Numbered from the stretch's first letter, positions 24,490 through 33,838 are shown. The stretch: DNA of 63,713 bases from Candidatus Woesearchaeota archaeon (GCA_016214075.1 JACRPI010000003.1:1-63713); one strand, 5' to 3'. The notes: generated from the letters alone by a model not told the origin. Program-made: numbers and translations.

Positions 24490-25059
24490 TTATTTTCTTA
24501 ATAATGCCGCGATATCTGATCCATAGTGTGTTGCAATCTCCTCTTGCGTACAATCACCCAATTCATGCGGAAAGACAAGCCATTGATCTGTTTTATGAAT
24601 AAAATGATCGGGTTTTCTCTTGGATTTATTTCTCTCTGGTTTGTAATACACTGTCGCAACACGAATATTGTCAGGGAATTGATCACCAGTTGCTCCTTCA
24701 AACATCAGAAAAAATTGATCTATACTTCTTCCCGAATCCCAAACATCATCAACAACTAAGACATTGTCGTCTTTTCTTGTCACTCCTGCAAGCGAATCAA
24801 GTCCTTGCACTGCAACACGAGCACGAGGCTTATCAGCGCCATCTTTATATCCTCTTGTAATAACAGGAATATAATCCGCACGAACACCAAGCACTTTCAG
24901 CGCTTCATGAACATACAATCCAATAGGAGATCCACCACGCCACAATCCAATAATTCGGTTTGGCTGATAGCCCGCATCATATAATTGCCGCGCAACTGCA
25001 ACAGCATCTCTACGTAAAGAATCAGGAGTAATAAAGAGTTTTTGTACTTCTTCTGCCAT
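24490..25059 (-). CDS. Purine-type phosphoribosyltransferase
   Basis: This belongs to the type I phosphoribosyltransferase family and probably salvages a purine base (hypoxanthine, xanthine or guanine) with PRPP. The PRPP-binding loop is VLVVDDVWDSGRS at about residues 95-107, and the N-terminal RIIGLWRGGSPIG loop also fits. Length is 189 residues. The ATG at 25059 has no strong ribosome binding site. Its divergent neighbour is the FBPase-aldolase gene, and the two share a 95-base promoter region. Confidence 0.85.
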   Translation of the reverse strand: MAEEVQKLFITPDSLRRDAVAVARQLYDAGYQPNRIIGLWRGGSPIGLYVHEALKVLGVRADYIPVITRGYKDGADKPRARVAVQGLDSLAGVTRKDDNVLVVDDVWDSGRSIDQFFLMFEGATGDQFPDNIRVATVYYKPERNKSKRKPDHFIHKTDQWLVFPHELGDCTQEEIATHYGSDIAALLRK

Positions 25060-25154
25060 ACATAAGGAAGGAGATTTGCCTATTTATTGTTTTCGCTAAT
25101 TTTTTTAATAAAACATTTAAAGCGCGCAAAAACCACTTTTTAAAGGGATAACTG

Positions 25155-27074
25155 ATGCGACTGTACGAAAAACTGGGCTACGACAATGACGCGATTCGCG
25201 AGATTCTTTTAACACTCGCAGAAGGCGCACAACACGTAAGCGCGCTCTTTCATCCTGAAAACAGAAAATACGCAGGCACTATAAACAGTACCGGCGACCT
25301 TCAAGTGCAGATGGATGTTGCTGCTGATAATTTATTCTTTGATCTGTTCAAACAAAAAAACAATGTGCGCAGTTTTGCGTCAGAAGAACGCGAAGAAATC
25401 ACGCGTTTGAATGAACACGCGCCGTACTCTATCAGCATTGACCCGCTTGATGGCTCTTCTCTTGTTGATGTCAATCTTTCTGTCGGCACTATTCTTGGTA
25501 TTTGGGAAGGAGAACTCCTTACTGGGAAACTTGTCGCAGCAGCATACATTGTTTACGGACCAACGACACTTTTAGTTTATAGCACTGGAAACGGCGTCCA
25601 TGAATTTATGCTCCAAGGAAATGAGTTTATGCTTGTGCAGGAACATCTTCGCATGAAAGAAAAAGGAACTCTTTATAGTGTCGGTGGCTTGCGAACACAA
25701 TGGCTTCCTGCGCACCGCGCGTATATTGAATCTCTTGAACAAGAAGGCTACAAATTGCGTTACAGCGGTGGATTAGTTCCTGATTTTCATCAAATCCTTC
25801 TCAAAAAAGGAGGCGTGTTTACGTACCCTGCACTCGTTGACAGCCCAGGCGGAAAACTTCGTGTGCTCTTTGAACTTTATCCTTTCGCATTTATCGCAGA
25901 ACAAGCAGGAGGAAGCGCGACCAATGGGCTTCAACGCATTTTAGAAATTCCCGTTACTAAAGTTCATCAAAAAGATGGCATTTACATTGGCAGCACCCTT
26001 GAAGTGGAAAAAGCCGCGCGATTTTTGCGTGGCGTCCATACAGCGCAAGGACATTCATCACTAAAAACTGGGAAAACTACTGATCAGCATTGCGAGGGGA
26101 AAACTATGACAACTGAATGCACAGAGAAGAAATGTTCTGATCGAAAAGTATACGTTCCCGCAGATGTTCCTGCTGGAATGGTGCAACGATACATCGATAA
26201 CTATTTGACTATTACTAAAAATACAGGACGATTATTTTTGTTTGCTGGTGATCAGAAAATAGAACATCTTAACGATGATTTTTTTGGGCCCTTCGAAGAA
26301 GGAACTATTCCTCTCGATGACGCTGATCCTGAACATCTTTTTAGAATTGCTTCTTCTGCAAAAAAACACATCGGTGTTTTTGCCAGCCAATATGGATTAA
26401 TCGCGAAATATGGACGATCTTATATTGATGTTCCTTACTTAGTCAAGATGAATTCTAAATCTCATCTTGTCAAAACAAAACAAGCAGAACCCGTGAGTAG
26501 CGCGCTTGTTTCTTTCAAAGATGTTCTTTATTTGAAGAAGAACAGTGGCTTGAACATTGTTGGATTGGGATACACCATTTATGTCGGCAGCGCTCGCGAA
26601 GATGAAATGTTCGCAGAAGCTGGACGATTGATTGCCGCTGCGCACAGACATGGGATGCTTGTGGTATTGTGGATTTATCCTCGTGGAGCAGCTGTTCCTG
26701 ATGAAAAAGATCCGCACATTATTGCTGGCGCTGCTGGTGTTGCATGCTGCTTAGGAGCGGATTTTGTCAAGGTGAACTACTGCAAGAAAGAAGGCGTTCT
26801 TAGTGAAGAAGCGTTCAAAGAAGCAGTGCTTGCTGCCGGAAGAACTGGATTAATTACCTCTGGTGGTGGAAGTACTGATGTTCGCAAATTCTTGAACACA
26901 TTACACAAACAGATTCATGTGAGTGGCGCTTCTGGAAACGCGACAGGCAGAAACATTCATCAGAAAGATTTGGCTTCTGCATTGAAAATGTGCGCTGCTG
27001 TTGCCGCGATTACATACGGCAATAAAGACGTTGATTTCGCGATGAAGGTTTATGAAGGAAAAGAGCAGTTTTAG
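25155..27074 (+). CDS. Fused fructose-1,6-bisphosphatase and DhnA-type FBP aldolase
   Basis: Residues 1-310 are a class I FBPase of the Li+-sensitive phosphatase fold: the metal site [13 protein letters not shown] and the late [16 protein letters not shown] stretch fit. Residues about 330-639 are a DhnA-family class I aldolase ([41 protein letters not shown] with the Schiff-base Lys). Both steps belong to gluconeogenesis: aldolase makes FBP and the phosphatase makes fructose 6-phosphate. There is no stop between them. An internal GAGGGG followed 8 bases later by an in-frame ATG (26106) could also let the aldolase be made alone. Transaldolase and GAPDH follow at once. Confidence 0.9.
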   Translation: MRLYEKLGYDNDAIREILLTLAEGAQHVSALFHPENRKYAGTINSTGDLQVQMDVAADNLFFDLFKQKNNVRSFASEEREEITRLNEHAPYSISIDPLDGSSLVDVNLSVGTILGIWEGELLTGKLVAAAYIVYGPTTLLVYSTGNGVHEFMLQGNEFMLVQEHLRMKEKGTLYSVGGLRTQWLPAHRAYIESLEQEGYKLRYSGGLVPDFHQILLKKGGVFTYPALVDSPGGKLRVLFELYPFAFIAEQAGGSATNGLQRILEIPVTKVHQKDGIYIGSTLEVEKAARFLRGVHTAQGHSSLKTGKTTDQHCEGKTMTTECTEKKCSDRKVYVPADVPAGMVQRYIDNYLTITKNTGRLFLFAGDQKIEHLNDDFFGPFEEGTIPLDDADPEHLFRIASSAKKHIGVFASQYGLIAKYGRSYIDVPYLVKMNSKSHLVKTKQAEPVSSALVSFKDVLYLKKNSGLNIVGLGYTIYVGSAREDEMFAEAGRLIAAAHRHGMLVVLWIYPRGAAVPDEKDPHIIAGAAGVACCLGADFVKVNYCKKEGVLSEEAFKEAVLAAGRTGLITSGGGSTDVRKFLNTLHKQIHVSGASGNATGRNIHQKDLASALKMCAAVAAITYGNKDVDFAMKVYEGKEQF

Positions 27075-27082
27075 GTGAAAAC

Positions 27083-27745
27083 ATGAAAATTTTTGTAGAT
27101 ACAGCAGACGTTGCGGAAATTAAACGGTTGAATGATTTAGGTATTATTGATGGCGTCACGACCAATCCTTCTCTTGTTTTGAAAGTGGGGAAGAATTTCA
27201 AAGACGTTGTTTCTGATATTTGCCAGATTGTTGATGGACCAGTGAGCGCAGAAGTAATCGCAACGGATTTTGACGGCATGATTAAAGAAGGACAAGAATT
27301 AGTGAAGATTCACAAGAATGTTGTGGTCAAAGTGCCGATGACTCCTGCTGGTGTCAAAGCAATCGCATGGTTTTCCCGTCATGGCATTAAAACAAATTGC
27401 ACCCTCGTGTTTAGCGCAAACCAAGCATTATTGTGCGCAAAAGCAGGAGCAACCTATGTCAGCCCATTTATTGGCAGACTTGATGACATTGGTCAAACAG
27501 GGATGGATTTGATTGTGGAAATAAAACAGTTGTATGAAAATTATGGATTCGCAACACAAATTCTTGCCGCTTCCATTAGGCATCCTATTCATGTCAAGGA
27601 AAGCGCACTTGCTGGCGCTCATGTCGCAACGTGTCCACCACAAATTATTGATCAGCTGTTTAAGCATGCGCTTACTGATTCTGGATTGCAGAAATTCTTG
27701 GATGACTGGAAAAAGATTCCTGAGGAATTGAGAAGGATTGTTTGA
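27083..27745 (+). CDS. Small transaldolase / fructose-6-phosphate aldolase family
   Basis: The family signature [11 protein letters not shown] near the N-terminus, the Schiff-base Lys in NVVVKVPMT (about residue 84) and the late [20 protein letters not shown] stretch are present. The length of 220 residues matches the short TalC/MipB branch. These enzymes transfer or cleave a dihydroxyacetone unit between sugar phosphates and here could feed pentose synthesis. The gene starts 8 bases after the FBPase-aldolase stop, with AGGTGAA before ATG. Confidence 0.93.
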   Translation: MKIFVDTADVAEIKRLNDLGIIDGVTTNPSLVLKVGKNFKDVVSDICQIVDGPVSAEVIATDFDGMIKEGQELVKIHKNVVVKVPMTPAGVKAIAWFSRHGIKTNCTLVFSANQALLCAKAGATYVSPFIGRLDDIGQTGMDLIVEIKQLYENYGFATQILAASIRHPIHVKESALAGAHVATCPPQIIDQLFKHALTDSGLQKFLDDWKKIPEELRRIV

Positions 27746-27755
27746 GGATTTTATT

Positions 27756-28754
27756 ATGATCCGCATCGGCATCAACGGTTTTGGCAGAATTGGACGGCTT
27801 GCATTACGCATTTGTCAGCTGCCAGAATACAAAGAGAAGATTAAAGTTGTTGCGATTAATAGCCGAGCAGACATCGAAAGTCATGCACTGTTATTTCAAT
27901 ATGACTCTACTTATGGGAAATTTTCTGGCACTGTTGGTGTGGAACATGATCATCTTCAAGTAAATGGAGAAAAGGTCACTGTTTTTCGTGAAGATGATCC
28001 TGCAAATATTCCCTGGAACTCTGTCGATGTTGATATTGTACTGGAATGCACTGGCAAATTTGTCAAAAAAGAACAAGCTGCTGCGCATTTGGAGAATGAA
28101 GTAAAAAAAGTCATTATTTCTTCCCCTGGCAAAGGTTGTGGAACTTATGTCATGGGCGTCAATCATGATAAATATTTAGAAACAAAAGAAGATGTGTTAT
28201 CGTGCGCATCTTGCACAACAAATTGTCTTGCACCTGTTGCCGCTGTTTTGGAGAAAGAATTTGGAATTGAAAAAGGTTTCATGACGACGGTGCACGCTAT
28301 CACCAATGACCAGAACATTATTGACAACTCGCATAAAAAAGATTTACGACGGGCACGAACTGCTTCTGTGAATATTATTCCCACAACGACCGGCGCAGCT
28401 GAAGCAGTCGGGAAAGTTATACCTTCCCTTGCGGGGAAATTAACAGGGATTGCACTGCGCGTTCCTGTGCCAACTGTTTCTGTTGTTGATTTAGTTTGCA
28501 CATTGGGTAGAAAAGTGACCAAAGAAGAAGTGAATGAAACGTTTGTTGCTTCTGCAAACCAATATCTTGGCGTGACGGTGAAGCCGCTTGTTTCTTCTGA
28601 TTTTATTGGCAATCATCATTCCGCGATTGTGGATTTGTTAAGCACTGATGTGATCGGAGAGAATATGGTCAAAGTCATTGCATGGTATGACAATGAATAT
28701 GGCTATGCCTGTCGCTTGATTGATTTGGCTGTGTTTGTTGGGGAGAATCTCTAA
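27756..28754 (+). CDS. gap: Glyceraldehyde-3-phosphate dehydrogenase, bacterial type
   Basis: MIRIGINGFGRIGRLALR opens the NAD(P)-binding domain, and SCASCTTNCLAP carries the catalytic Cys. WYDNEYGYACRLIDL closes the domain. Both are classical features of the bacterial/eukaryotic enzyme and differ from the archaeal type II enzyme. It interconverts glyceraldehyde 3-phosphate and 1,3-bisphosphoglycerate. I start at the ATG at 27756 after GAGGATTTTATT; a start at 27738 would include that site. It is the last gene of the FBPase-aldolase/transaldolase/gap operon, and its end abuts a structured repeat. A bacterial origin by transfer is likely. Confidence 0.95.
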   Translation: MIRIGINGFGRIGRLALRICQLPEYKEKIKVVAINSRADIESHALLFQYDSTYGKFSGTVGVEHDHLQVNGEKVTVFREDDPANIPWNSVDVDIVLECTGKFVKKEQAAAHLENEVKKVIISSPGKGCGTYVMGVNHDKYLETKEDVLSCASCTTNCLAPVAAVLEKEFGIEKGFMTTVHAITNDQNIIDNSHKKDLRRARTASVNIIPTTTGAAEAVGKVIPSLAGKLTGIALRVPVPTVSVVDLVCTLGRKVTKEEVNETFVASANQYLGVTVKPLVSSDFIGNHHSAIVDLLSTDVIGENMVKVIAWYDNEYGYACRLIDLAVFVGENL

Positions 28755-28842
28755 TGATAATTTTGACACTTTGGTGAGTTATTCAAAATTTTCATTAGAG
28801 CCGCTTTGAATTCGACGCAAAGATTGAATTATTCAAAGCTCC
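28749..28842. repeat. Structured dispersed element, diverged copy 2
   Basis: CTCTAATGA (28749-28757, overlapping the gap stop codon) pairs with TCATTAGAG (28792-28800), with AATTTTGA/TCAAAATT inside. The second hairpin GCTTTGAATT (28803-28812) with AATTATTCAAAGC (28827-28839) is identical to those at 12375 and 56476. Confidence 0.65.
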
Positions 28843-28874
28843 CTAAACAAATCGTTTTATTTCTGGAAGATCTT

Positions 28875-28943
28875 CTATCGTCTTGATAGTTCTTCCGCTT
28901 CTTGACTTGGTTCTTGTTTTTCGTTTTTTGTTTTGTTTTCCAT
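28875..28943 (-). CDS. Possible 22-aa charged microprotein
   Basis: A strong ribosome binding site (GGAGGAAATAAAA) precedes an ATG at 28943. The frame encodes MENKTKNEKQEPSQEAEELS and ends RR-stop. It begins 2 bases after the stop of the 210-aa gene, so it could be the end of that operon. The strong site is the only positive evidence. Confidence 0.3.
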   Translation of the reverse strand: MENKTKNEKQEPSQEAEELSRR

Positions 28944-28945
28944 TT

Positions 28946-29578
28946 TTATTTCCTCCGTTGATATTGCTCTATCCTCATTTCCGCTATTTCTTCCAGTTTT
29001 CTCTGCGTTTCTCCTGTAACAGGAATCTGTCTCCATGTTTGCCTGAGAGTTTCGCTAAAAAGCTCTGCATTACAAAGATTCATTGGAATTTTATCAGATT
29101 CGAACAAGACTGTTGCGTTTATCAGCAAATCAGGGATTTCAACTGCGAAAGGATTCTCTGCTGGCCCACAATAAGAATCATTGACTCCTAAAATATCACT
29201 AAGAGACTTGTACTGATAGAGTGCAAACTTTGGTGCAACGAATCTTACATTATAATATGTGTCTACATCCATTTCTGCAAGTCTTTGTACATCATCTCTT
29301 CTTTCTTCAGGAATTGGAAATGGAACCCTTTGCCAATTCTTTCTCATTGCACGACTAAAGGCACAGCTATCTCCATACCCTGAACTTCCTTGCCTGAGAA
29401 GATACCTCACTCCATCTCCAAATCCCTTCTCTACCTCTAGCGCTGCCATCATTACTTCGATCTCGCTTTCGTTCAATCTCTTCTTTCCTAAAACAATCTT
29501 GCAATACTTTTCATATTGGTACTCTGCTCTATCTATATAATCAAATTTTTCATCTGCTGACATGTTCACCAACTCCAT
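28946..29578 (-). CDS. Hypothetical protein with internal duplication
   Basis: I do not recognise the family. The 210-residue soluble protein has two related segments: residues about 75-112 (FSRAMRKNWQRVPFPIPEE...) and about 172-208 (FSETLRQTWRQIPVTGET...). Both end in an E-M-x-(V/I)-(D/E)-x-Y-helix, so it may be built from two copies of one helical unit. No signal peptide is seen. The ATG at 29578 is used here; an ATG at 29563 follows GGTGA closely. Possible partner: the 22-aa frame just downstream. Confidence 0.65.
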   Translation of the reverse strand: MELVNMSADEKFDYIDRAEYQYEKYCKIVLGKKRLNESEIEVMMAALEVEKGFGDGVRYLLRQGSSGYGDSCAFSRAMRKNWQRVPFPIPEERRDDVQRLAEMDVDTYYNVRFVAPKFALYQYKSLSDILGVNDSYCGPAENPFAVEIPDLLINATVLFESDKIPMNLCNAELFSETLRQTWRQIPVTGETQRKLEEIAEMRIEQYQRRK

Positions 29579-29785
29579 TTGTTTTTTCTTATTTTCTAGC
29601 GCTATAGCTATTTCTCTTCTTGATTTTTTTAGAGATTCTTTTCACTCTATTTTTTTTTAAATATCTTTACTCTTTTCAGAAAAAATTAATGACGATGCTC
29701 TTTGTAGAGAAATCTCAAACGTTCAAAAAGCGTTGGTTGAGAATAGAGTAATGAAAAATAATAGAATAAGAGAGGAGAGATGAAA

Positions 29786-29851
29786 CTATTTGAAATGAAT
29801 ATAACCAGCACCGTATGATGCTTTTCCTTCAGAGATTTGTCCCATAATCAT
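29786..29851 (-). CDS. Possible leaderless 21-aa microprotein
   Basis: A TATA box (GGTTTAAATAGG on the minus strand near 29866-29876) lies about 20-25 bases before an ATG at 29851. The frame reads MIMGQISEGKASYGAGYIHF and ends K-stop. The spacing suits a leaderless message, but the frame is too short to judge by composition. The surrounding gap 29579-30287 otherwise holds the Lys-rich frame below and hairpins. Confidence 0.25.
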   Translation of the reverse strand: MIMGQISEGKASYGAGYIHFK

Positions 29852-29911
29852 AGAGAAAATGAACTACCTATTTAAACCCTTTGACACATTTGAATTGAAA
29901 AAAAGAAAAAA

Positions 29912-29992
29912 TTAACACATACTACATTTATGTGCTTTTTTCTTTGCTGATTTTTTTGTTGCTTTCTTTTTTGTTTTCTTTTTTGCTGCCAT
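29912..29992 (-). CDS. Tiny Lys-rich basic protein (26 aa)
   Basis: AGGTGATATT precedes an ATG at 29992. The frame encodes MAAKKKTKKKATKKSAKKKA followed by HKCSMC and a stop. The composition resembles histone H1-like or nucleic-acid-coating tails, and the CxxC end could bind a metal or form a disulfide. The good ribosome binding site and the non-random composition support translation. Confidence 0.45.
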   Translation of the reverse strand: MAAKKKTKKKATKKSAKKKAHKCSMC

Positions 29993-30101
29993 AATATCAC
30001 CTTGATTCTTTTTTGATTTACTGGTATTTAATTGTTGTGGAAGTTGGTTTTTATTAGACTAGAAGTATTTGGGTTAGAATTTTTTTATTTCTCATAATGA
30101 C

Positions 30102-30144
30102 CCCACGCAATGCTTCGCGTCGCGTGGGTCCCCCTGACAATAAA
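30102..30144. repeat. Hairpin followed by TCCCCCTGACAAT
   Basis: CCCACGC (30102-30108) pairs with GCGTGGG (30122-30128), and TCCCCCTGACAAT follows. The tail GGGTCCCCCTGACAAT is the same 16 bases that follow the hairpin at 981-996. Confidence 0.55.
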
Positions 30145-30155
30145 AAATCCCAACA

Positions 30156-30226
30156 GGAGCAGAGCTCCGGGGTATTTTTTAAGCCTTGAAATCGAGTATC
30201 GATAACCAAAGCAGAGCTTCGGGGCA
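30156..30226. repeat. Pair of REP-like hairpins (AGC-AGA-GCT + GGGGYA)
   Basis: GGAGC-AGA-GCTCC then GGGGTA (30156-30174) and AAGC-AGA-GCTT then CGGGGCA (30209-30226) match the pattern of the units at 19563 and 19681. The stem sequences differ while the loop AGA and the tail GGGGYA are kept, so the structure is under constraint or copied by one mechanism. Confidence 0.55.
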
Positions 30227-30287
30227 TCAAACCCATTTCAAGCAATGAAAGGACTTACTGGTGCGTGTTTTGTATTTGCACTTTAAA

Positions 30288-31634
30288 TTAGACTCGTATC
30301 TGCAATAACTGCGGTTGTTCGTTATCTTGCTCTTCACTCTTCGCTTCAACAAACGCCCGCAAGTCATACGTCGCTGTCTCTTTGATCGTCACTTCTACTT
30401 CTTCTCCTAAACTATATCGTCCTTTGAGGAGGATTGGCTTGTAGGCATAATTTCTCGCGACCATCGTATTGCTTTTTCCATACTCATCCACAAGCGCTTT
30501 TCCTACCCAACCTTTCCACACCGCATTTTGTTCTCTACTTATTCTTTCCGCAACATCCATCAACACTTTTGATCGTTCTTTTATTGTGTTCGTTGGAACT
30601 TGCTTCATTCCTGCTGCTTTTGTGCCTGGTCTTGCCGCAAATCTCGAGCGGTTAACGACATTTGGTTTTGTTTCTTCAAGAATTTTTATTGTTTCCTGAA
30701 ATTCCGCTTCTGTCTCTCCTGGGAAGCCGACAATAATATCTGTCGCAATCGTTATTTCAGGATACACTTTTTTGAATTTAGTTATACACTCTTTATACTG
30801 CTCCACTGTGTATGGCCGTTTCATATCTTTCAAGACTTTGTTACTGCCTGATTGAATAGGGATGTGCAAAAATTTGTAGATTTTCGGATGCTGATAAACT
30901 GCAATTAAGCGATCAAGATGCCGATAGACATGATTTGGAGACGTCATTCCCACTCGAATCATGAAGTCTCCTTCTATTCTTATTAGAGCATCAATGAGTT
31001 CTGGAAGTTCGATTCTTTTGTTTTTCTGGTCTGCTTTCCAGTCCAATCCATACGCGCCTGTGTCTTGGCCTGTGAGATATATTTCTTTCGCGCCTTCCGC
31101 GACAGAACGCTTTACTTCATCGACAATCTCTTGGATACTATATGATTGGATGTTTCCTTTGATTAATTTGACAGAACAATAGGTGCAAACAGATGTGCAG
31201 CCATTTCCCACGGGAACGATATTGATGATGGGATTAAGGCGGACTTTGGGAAGATTGATCTTTGTTGTTTTGTTTTTTTCCAGCGCGTCAATGACATCGC
31301 CTTCGATCACTGCTTCCACTACTTCCACAATTTTATGGATGTTATGGGTATTGAGGAGCGAGAGAGATGGATTTTCGCTTCTTAGTGTTGCTTTTGTGCT
31401 TTCCAGAATACAACCAGCGGCAATAATCTTCGCAGTGTACTGCTTTGTTGTTTCTTTGAGCGTGCTCAGCGCCTGATGATCCCCTTTGACTGTGCACAAG
31501 TTCAGGATAATAATATCTGCTCCGTATGGATCTTTTGTGATTTCATAGCCTGCTGCTTCTAATAAGCCAGCCATTACTTCTCCTTCATGAAAGTTGTTGG
31601 AACAGCCGAAGGAGAGGAGGTGAATCTTTTCCAT
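30288..31634 (-). CDS. tRNA N6-threonylcarbamoyladenosine C2-methylthiotransferase (MtaB/CDKAL1 type)
   Basis: This radical SAM enzyme adds a methylthio group to t6A37 of tRNAs reading ANN codons. Three domains are visible: an N-terminal UPF0004 domain (GCSNNFHEGEVMAGLLEAAG with Cys residues at about 10, 46 and 75 for the auxiliary cluster), the radical SAM core (CTSVCTYCSVKLIKG, i.e. CxxxCxxC, at about residue 149) and a C-terminal TRAM domain at about 385-440. Length is normal. It stands alone on the minus strand. Confidence 0.93.
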   Translation of the reverse strand: MEKIHLLSFGCSNNFHEGEVMAGLLEAAGYEITKDPYGADIIILNLCTVKGDHQALSTLKETTKQYTAKIIAAGCILESTKATLRSENPSLSLLNTHNIHKIVEVVEAVIEGDVIDALEKNKTTKINLPKVRLNPIINIVPVGNGCTSVCTYCSVKLIKGNIQSYSIQEIVDEVKRSVAEGAKEIYLTGQDTGAYGLDWKADQKNKRIELPELIDALIRIEGDFMIRVGMTSPNHVYRHLDRLIAVYQHPKIYKFLHIPIQSGSNKVLKDMKRPYTVEQYKECITKFKKVYPEITIATDIIVGFPGETEAEFQETIKILEETKPNVVNRSRFAARPGTKAAGMKQVPTNTIKERSKVLMDVAERISREQNAVWKGWVGKALVDEYGKSNTMVARNYAYKPILLKGRYSLGEEVEVTIKETATYDLRAFVEAKSEEQDNEQPQLLQIRV

Positions 31635-31708
31635 TCCTTGAAAAAATAAGGGAATAATTATAAAGTTTGCTGCGGGAATTGTAAAAAGAAAAAAAAGAAA
31701 AAAAGAAA

Positions 31709-33271
31709 CTAATCGTATGAATAATATATTGGTCGTCCTCTAACATAACTTCCTGTAGAATATGTCCATAGTTCTGTACCATCATCTGCATCTAACGCGA
31801 ATACAGTTCCTGATTCTCCACCTACATACAAGACGCTCCCAAGCGAACCAACACTCTTTACCACATATGGATCTCCATTCACGTCCTCTCCTGCATTATA
31901 TGCCCATACTTCACTCCCATCAGCAGCATCTACTGCATAAACATAACCATCATCAGAGCCAAAGTAAACATAACTTGTTGCAGAAGCTTCTAAGGCTTCG
32001 CTCTGAACTAAATCGCCAGTCTCATATTCCCACAAAACAGTTCCACCGCTTGTTTCCACAGCGAAAACAGAATTTGATGCACTCACATAAAGCACGTCAT
32101 TATATATTGTAAGTCCATATACACGCGCATTTGTTACTCTTGTGCTCCATAACACAGTGCTATCTGTATCAAGAGCATGGACATACCCCTCATCATCTCC
32201 TATGTAAATAGCATCTCCTGCTACTGGACCAACAAGAAGATCGCTTGTATCAGTTGCCTCCACATCATACGTCCAAAGAGTATCAGGATAGTCATCATCT
32301 GACGTTAGTATATCTCCCCCTTCAATAATGTTTGTCATATCAAGCGCATAAATTGTCCCACTTTTTCCAGCAGCATAAATCGTATCACCTAATATTGCGG
32401 GTTTATTAAAATCCTCATCTGAACTTACATCATACTGCCAATAAATTTCTGCATTGTTTATATCAATGGCAATAATCCTATCAGATGTGGAACCTACATA
32501 AGTATAATATTCATCTACTTCAGGCTGATCGTCTTCAAAATAGCTTAATCCACCAGAATCATAGACATACGTTCCTGCTGTATCGGTTCCAAGAGAACTA
32601 AAATCATCTATATTATACGCATGGAGACCCACTGCCTGAGTGATATAAAGAACATCGCTAACGACTTCACCATGATACTCTGAAGCAGCAGTTGCGCTTA
32701 TTGTTTCAACAAGAGATCCATCTTCTGCATTAAGGACATAAACATTTCCATCTTGTGATCCTGCAATAACTATTTCAGAGACAGAAGTGTCACAACCATC
32801 CGGCGTCCCATCGCCATCTGCATCATCTGTATCATCATACCCTGGACAAACATCACTTGCATCAGGAACTCCATCTGCATCTGAATCTAATACACACGCA
32901 CCACTAATACAGCGATATCCTGCGCCAACCTTTATTGCACAATCGACGTAATTATAAAAACCATGAGTTGAATCAGGACAAAATCCTTCCAAAAGGTATC
33001 CTGCTTTTCTTCCGCTTGTCACACAGGAATCTGTTTTATCCGCATATACTGCACCTGTTGTTTTCCATGTTCCTCCAGAAATTGTTCCTTGTGTGGTATA
33101 TACTAATCCTCCTGCTCCCACGGGTCCATCTGTATCAGTACACAGTGGATCTCCTACTGCTTGACCTGTAAGATTATTTGATCCTCCAGTCATTAATAGT
33201 GAAAGAACTCCAACAATTGCAACAACAAGAACTGCACCCACAATATATTTTTCCATATGCGTTTTACTCAT
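31709..33271 (-). CDS. Anchored PQQ-like beta-propeller surface protein
   Basis: The start is the ATG at 33271 after AGAGGTGTG. A short basic N-terminus is followed by one membrane helix (IVGAVLVVAIVGVLSLLM) and the motif NLTGQAVG, which recurs in other secreted proteins here. A Cys-containing segment and one TSP3 unit (DSDADGVPDASDVCPGYDDT) lead to a beta-propeller of PQQ/quinoprotein type, residues about 175-510, with repeats such as YFGSDDGYVYAVDAADGS and YVGGESGTVFALDADDG. At least seven blades are visible. It lacks haem sites, so I infer a binding platform, not a dehydrogenase. A TATA box (TTTATATAG, minus, near 33322) drives it. Confidence 0.82.
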   Translation of the reverse strand: MSKTHMEKYIVGAVLVVAIVGVLSLLMTGGSNNLTGQAVGDPLCTDTDGPVGAGGLVYTTQGTISGGTWKTTGAVYADKTDSCVTSGRKAGYLLEGFCPDSTHGFYNYVDCAIKVGAGYRCISGACVLDSDADGVPDASDVCPGYDDTDDADGDGTPDGCDTSVSEIVIAGSQDGNVYVLNAEDGSLVETISATAASEYHGEVVSDVLYITQAVGLHAYNIDDFSSLGTDTAGTYVYDSGGLSYFEDDQPEVDEYYTYVGSTSDRIIAIDINNAEIYWQYDVSSDEDFNKPAILGDTIYAAGKSGTIYALDMTNIIEGGDILTSDDDYPDTLWTYDVEATDTSDLLVGPVAGDAIYIGDDEGYVHALDTDSTVLWSTRVTNARVYGLTIYNDVLYVSASNSVFAVETSGGTVLWEYETGDLVQSEALEASATSYVYFGSDDGYVYAVDAADGSEVWAYNAGEDVNGDPYVVKSVGSLGSVLYVGGESGTVFALDADDGTELWTYSTGSYVRGRPIYYSYD

Positions 33272-33453
33272 GATACACACCTCTCTTTGATAAGAATACA
33301 CTTCTCTTACTATTTTTCTATATAAACCTATCCATATTATAGTTCATGAAAATCGCAACAATAATCTTTATATACCTTGAGTTCTAAAAAAGATCGTTCT
33401 CGTGAGAACCAAAACATAGTGTTGAAATCGCAGTGAAATAAGAGGTGAAGGAT

Positions 33454-33762
33454 ATGACTTTAGAACTTGGTGGTAATATTCAATTAACTGGATTTAGAGA
33501 GCTTGATCCGGCAACATTAGTGATTGTCAAAAAAATAGTGGGTAATTTTGTCAAAGACATGAGCGCACACAACAGCGGCTTTCGTGGCTTGAACATGACC
33601 CTTAAAACAGTTCATGAACGAGAAAAATCAGAGAAATACGAAATTCACGCGCACTTAAAGATAGATAATGTCTATACCGCATATGTTGTTGAACGAAATC
33701 TTCTTGTGGGATTGGATAGTGTCTTGAAGAAAGTGGAAAAAGAAGCACGTCCGAGGGTTTGA
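33454..33762 (+). CDS. Hypothetical small protein, faint HPF/RaiA resemblance
   Basis: I start at the ATG at 33454, six bases after GAGGTGA; a GTG at 33445 overlaps that site. The 102-residue product has an alternating strand/helix pattern: 'IQLTGFRELDPATLVIVKKI', strands at 'MTLKTVHEREKSEKYEIHAH' and a final helix RNLLVGLDSVLKKVEKEA. That order is reminiscent of ribosome hibernation factors (HPF/RaiA), which end in a helix after the strand VYTAYVVE. The likeness is weak and I hold it as a guess. A TATA box (CTTTATATACC at 33362) and a leader of about 65 bases precede it. Confidence 0.65.
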   Translation: MTLELGGNIQLTGFRELDPATLVIVKKIVGNFVKDMSAHNSGFRGLNMTLKTVHEREKSEKYEIHAHLKIDNVYTAYVVERNLLVGLDSVLKKVEKEARPRV

Positions 33763-33838
33763 TTTTTTTATTCTTTTATTATTTTCTGTTTATAGGTCGG
33801 ATTTATTTTTAATAATAATAGATTGCGTAGTCATACAA

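Noticed and set aside
31709-33271. PQQ-dependent dehydrogenase
   Set aside because: The propeller lacks haem sites and recognisable quinone-binding residues, and a TSP3 unit precedes it; a binding propeller is more likely.
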